This document shows, in pieces, positions 5,835 through 7,937 of a stretch of DNA of 7,937 nucleotides (position 1 is the stretch's first letter; each line of letters opens with the position of its first letter). This DNA is from an uncultured Bacteroidota bacterium. GTDB lineage: Bacteria > Bacteroidota > Bacteroidia > Chitinophagales > Chitinophagaceae. The DNA lies in the NCBI GenBank assembly GCA_903851455.1, contig CAINOM010000028.1, positions 1 to 7,937 of the forward strand. The letters run 5' to 3'. Made by a program: the position numbers and the translations under genes. Under the pieces are notes generated by a model. It was not told the DNA's origin. It saw only the letters and a program-made list of their open reading frames with translations, and did no database searches.

Positions 5835-7337
5835 TTACTTAATCCACTTCCCCACCACCGGCAACTTCATTAGTTCTTTCTTCTCTATCTCATATACAAA
5901 CCGCAGATAAAGCAGTAAAAACACGGTTCCTGAAAGTAAGTGCAGCGCCGGTCTGGCTGTAAGCATGCAGGCAGCCATGTTGCAATAGTAAAACAACAGC
6001 ATTACTGAGAAATATCCCAGCAGCTTCTTGGTGGCATAGGGTACGCGGTATACCTTTTGGCCCCAGACGTAGGAGATCACCATCATGCTGGCATAGCAGA
6101 TGAGTGTAGCCCACGCACAGGCCATGTATCCATAATGCGGAATGAACAGATAGTTAATGATCAGCGTTACCGCCGCCCCAATTAGCGTTATGGTAGCCCC
6201 GGCCCTTGTATTGTGCGATAGCTTGTACCAGATGGACAGATTGTAATATACTCCAAGACTCATATTGGCTACCAGCAGTATCGGCACTACCCTTAGCCCT
6301 TCCCACATATGCCGGTTCCGGATCAGCTGCTTCCAGATATCTATGTACAGCGTCACCACCAGGAACATCACGCATATCGTGATCACGAAGAACTTCATCA
6401 CCCTCGCATAGGTCTTGGGTGCATTCTCCCCCTTTGCCTGCTGAAAGAAAAACGGCTCCGCGCCCATCCGGAATGCCTGTATGAACAGCGTTATGAGTAT
6501 GGATAATTTATAGCAGGCCGAATAGATACCCACCTGCTGTAGCTTCTCTCTTTGTGTAGCCACCGGCGCCCACCAGCCCAGCATGATGCGGTCGAAGGTC
6601 TCATTGATCATCCCTCCAAAACCCGCCACCATTAGGGGCAGGGAGTAGATCAGCATTTCCCGCCACAATTTGCCATCCCATTGCAGGCGTATAGCCAAAA
6701 ACTCAGGCAGCAGCATTAAAAATGTAAAACCCGATGCAATAATACCCGCTATGATATAATACCCCGCACCCGTATCCGGATTGTACCACCCGGCCATCAT
6801 AGACTCCGGATGCGATTTGGCCAGCCCCGGCAGGATGCTGTAAAAGAAGTACACCATGCCCACATTCACGAAGATGCTCACCACCCTAATAAAAGCATAC
6901 TTCTTTGGCCTTCCTTCAAACCGCAGCCGCGCAAATGGCAACGTAGTAAGCGTATCCAGCGCGATCACAAAAGCCGCCCAGGTAATGAATTCGGGGTGCA
7001 AATTTATGCTGAGCAATGTAGCCACTTGCTGCCGGAACAACAACAAAATGCCGGTCAGAAAAACAGTGGAGGTAATAAGCGAAAAGGCCGCCGTGCTGAA
7101 AAGGGTCTTTTCATCAACCCCATCCTTGTTGCTAAAACGGAAGTAGGCCGTTTCCATGCCATAGGTAAAGATGACATTCAGGAATGGTATCGCCGAGTAC
7201 ACAATACTCTGCTCACCGTAAGTAGCCTCAGAAAGTTTGTAAGTAAGGTAGGGTGTAAGCAGGTAATTAATAAACCGCGCAGCAATAGAGCTGATGCCAT
7301 ACCATGCCGTTTGCCCCGCTAGTTTTTTTATAGACAC
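5835..7337 (-). CDS. Polysaccharide/oligosaccharide flippase (Wzx/PST-like, MATE-fold) membrane protein
   Basis: Proteins of this family move lipid-linked glycans across the inner membrane during O-antigen, capsule or exopolysaccharide synthesis. The 500-residue chain shows about 14 hydrophobic segments (roughly 11-31, 44-60, 80-100, 118-136, 149-170, 191-213, 228-245, 272-290, 316-332, 348-366, 380-398, 403-424, 439-457, 465-482), the usual count for the family. Recognisable stretches are MSIKKLAGQTAWYGISSIAA at the start, FARLRFEGRPKKYAFIRV (135-152), and SLPLMVAGFGGMINETFDRI (232-251) at the start of the second half. The start codon is GTG at 7337; no ATG precedes it in a better position. 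No glycosyltransferase or polymerase gene adjoins it, so its substrate is unknown; its neighbours are mutL (convergent, 41 nt apart) and the ferredoxin oxidoreductase gene (same strand, 170 nt upstream). A lipid II flippase of the MurJ type is less likely from the sequence. Confidence 0.9.
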   Translation of the reverse strand: MSIKKLAGQTAWYGISSIAARFINYLLTPYLTYKLSEATYGEQSIVYSAIPFLNVIFTYGMETAYFRFSNKDGVDEKTLFSTAAFSLITSTVFLTGILLLFRQQVATLLSINLHPEFITWAAFVIALDTLTTLPFARLRFEGRPKKYAFIRVVSIFVNVGMVYFFYSILPGLAKSHPESMMAGWYNPDTGAGYYIIAGIIASGFTFLMLLPEFLAIRLQWDGKLWREMLIYSLPLMVAGFGGMINETFDRIMLGWWAPVATQREKLQQVGIYSACYKLSILITLFIQAFRMGAEPFFFQQAKGENAPKTYARVMKFFVITICVMFLVVTLYIDIWKQLIRNRHMWEGLRVVPILLVANMSLGVYYNLSIWYKLSHNTRAGATITLIGAAVTLIINYLFIPHYGYMACAWATLICYASMMVISYVWGQKVYRVPYATKKLLGYFSVMLLFYYCNMAACMLTARPALHLLSGTVFLLLYLRFVYEIEKKELMKLPVVGKWIK

Positions 7338-7344
7338 CTATCCG

Positions 7345-7378
7345 AAAATTCAAAAGTAAAAATCCAAAATTCAAAAGT
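7345..7378. repeat. Two direct copies of a 13-nt AT-rich sequence
   Basis: AAAATTCAAAAGT occurs at 7345-7357 and again at 7366-7378, a 21-nt period, just upstream of the flippase start. It may be a small duplication or a protein-binding pair; low-complexity AT sequence of this kind is common in Bacteroidota intergenic DNA. Confidence 0.6.
7351..7358 (-). promoter_or_regulatory. Possible -7 box upstream of the flippase gene
   Basis: TACTTTTG on the minus strand fits TAnnTTTG exactly and ends 14 nt before the GTG at 7337. No TTG or TTTG lies at the usual 19-21 nt distance, and the box sits in a direct repeat rich in T and A, so the match may be chance. Confidence 0.3.
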
Positions 7379-7476
7379 GTTAAGCCAACACTACTCAAAT
7401 TTACTCGATTATTTCAGGCAATAAAATAAGCTGAAAAAATACCTAAAGCTCACAATTTAAGGCCCGATGCATGACT

Positions 7477-7489
7477 CCCCCTTAGGGGG
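7477..7489. repeat. Short GC hairpin downstream of the ferredoxin oxidoreductase gene
   Basis: CCCCC-TTA-GGGGG forms a 5-bp hairpin, followed by a further CGGGGC, 18 nt beyond the stop of the minus-strand gene ending at 7508. There is no T-run after it on the minus strand, so it is not a standard terminator. It resembles the CCCCTTAGGGG-type dispersed intergenic sequences that I recall from Bacteroidota genomes, but one copy in this window cannot prove a repeat family. Confidence 0.4.
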
Positions 7490-7507
7490 CGGGGCGACCA
7501 CGGGTAT

Positions 7508-7937
7508 TTACTCAATAGTCCATGTCTCTTTCCCCGAAAGCAGCTTGTCCAGGTTGCCCTTGCCCTTAGTGGCTATGATCTCCTCTATCTGCAGCCTCAT
7601 TTCGTCTTCATAGGTCGGCCTGTCGGCAGCATAAAACACGCCAAATGGCCTTGGAGCATGTCCCGGCACACTTGGATCGTCAAAGAAACGGGTGAGTATC
7701 TGCGCTTTATAGAAATCAGTCTCGTCGTGTATCCATAGGTCGCTCGTGCTGTATTCAGCGCCCAGGTCCACCAGCTCAGGCAGGTGCCCGTTCAGGCGTA
7801 TGCCCTTGTCTTTGGCAGCGCCATATATAAGCGGCTGGCCCTGTTCCAGCATCAGCGTTTCAGTAGCCTTAGAACTCTTTTCGGTAAATATCTCGAAAGC
7901 CCCGTCATTAAATATGTTGCAGTTCTGGTAGATCTCC
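7508..7937 (-). CDS. korB: 2-oxoacid (2-oxoglutarate):ferredoxin oxidoreductase, beta subunit, C-terminal part
   Basis: The beta subunit carries thiamine pyrophosphate and works with the alpha subunit (KorA) to turn 2-oxoglutarate and CoA into succinyl-CoA, reducing ferredoxin, in the cytoplasm. The gene continues beyond the right edge; the last 142 residues are visible. They start with EIYQNCNIFNDGAFEIFTEK, a conserved KorB stretch close to the end of the TPP-binding domain. Then come GQPLIYGAAKDKGIRLNGHL, a Bacteroidota-like insert, and HDETDFYKAQILTRFFDDPS...PRPFGVFY near the C-terminus, ending TWTIE. A typical beta subunit has about 330-350 residues, so around 200 are missing here. The alpha subunit gene would be expected upstream on the same strand, outside the window. 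A pyruvate- or other 2-oxoacid-specific enzyme cannot be excluded from the C-terminus alone, although the NCNIFNDGAF stretch favours the KorB group. Confidence 0.9.
   Translation of the reverse strand, partial: EIYQNCNIFNDGAFEIFTEKSSKATETLMLEQGQPLIYGAAKDKGIRLNGHLPELVDLGAEYSTSDLWIHDETDFYKAQILTRFFDDPSVPGHAPRPFGVFYAADRPTYEDEMRLQIEEIIATKGKGNLDKLLSGKETWTIE

Noticed and set aside
5831..5846. Inverted repeat TGGATT-ACTT-AATCCA between mutL and the flippase gene
   Set aside because: The 6-bp stem is AT-rich, overlaps the flippase stop codon and has no T-run, so it is not a convincing terminator.
6810..7322. A 170-codon plus-strand frame opposite the flippase gene
   Set aside because: It mirrors a strongly supported 14-segment membrane protein; the translation is rich in Arg, His and Lys as expected from antisense reading.

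Overview
The window looks like chromosomal DNA from a member of the Bacteroidota, most probably near the Chitinophagaceae. The reasons are a type IX secretion (T9SS) C-terminal sorting domain, promoters of the TTG/TTTG ... TAnnTTTG type in place of E. coli-like -35/-10 boxes, A-rich leaders without clear Shine-Dalgarno sites, and the sequence character of the MutL, trigger factor and KorB proteins. This placement is inferred from protein and promoter features, not from a database search.

Layout from left to right. Positions 1-134 (minus) hold an AT-rich open frame that runs off the left edge and is not confidently identified. Positions 210-1183 (minus) hold a secreted T9SS cargo protein split by a one-base frameshift. 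Positions 1184-1484 form a divergent intergenic region with one promoter for each flanking gene. Trigger factor (tig, plus, 1485-2870) ends in an unusual natural histidine run and is followed by a strong hairpin terminator. Two small secreted, basic, aromatic-rich paralogues of unknown function follow on the minus strand (2949-3302 and 3406-3762); each has its own promoter and the promoters share sequence. mutL (plus) probably starts at a GTG at 3913 and ends at 5793. A convergent 14-segment polysaccharide flippase (minus, 5835-7337) comes next. The right edge holds the C-terminal 142 residues of the beta subunit of a 2-oxoacid (2-oxoglutarate):ferredoxin oxidoreductase (minus, 7508 to beyond the window).

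The genes do not form one pathway. Tig (protein folding), MutL (mismatch repair) and KorB (central carbon metabolism) are housekeeping genes. The flippase belongs to the cell envelope, and the T9SS cargo protein and the small paralogues are exported. No operon spans more than one gene; almost every gene has its own promoter-like sequence. No CRISPR array, tRNA, rRNA, insertion sequence or clear defence system is visible. The points most worth a second look are the duplicated small secreted family with its duplicated promoter, a MutL that has lost the recognisable endonuclease residues, the native poly-His end of trigger factor, the frameshifted T9SS protein, and the unidentified left-edge frame carrying a DGDxxG motif.
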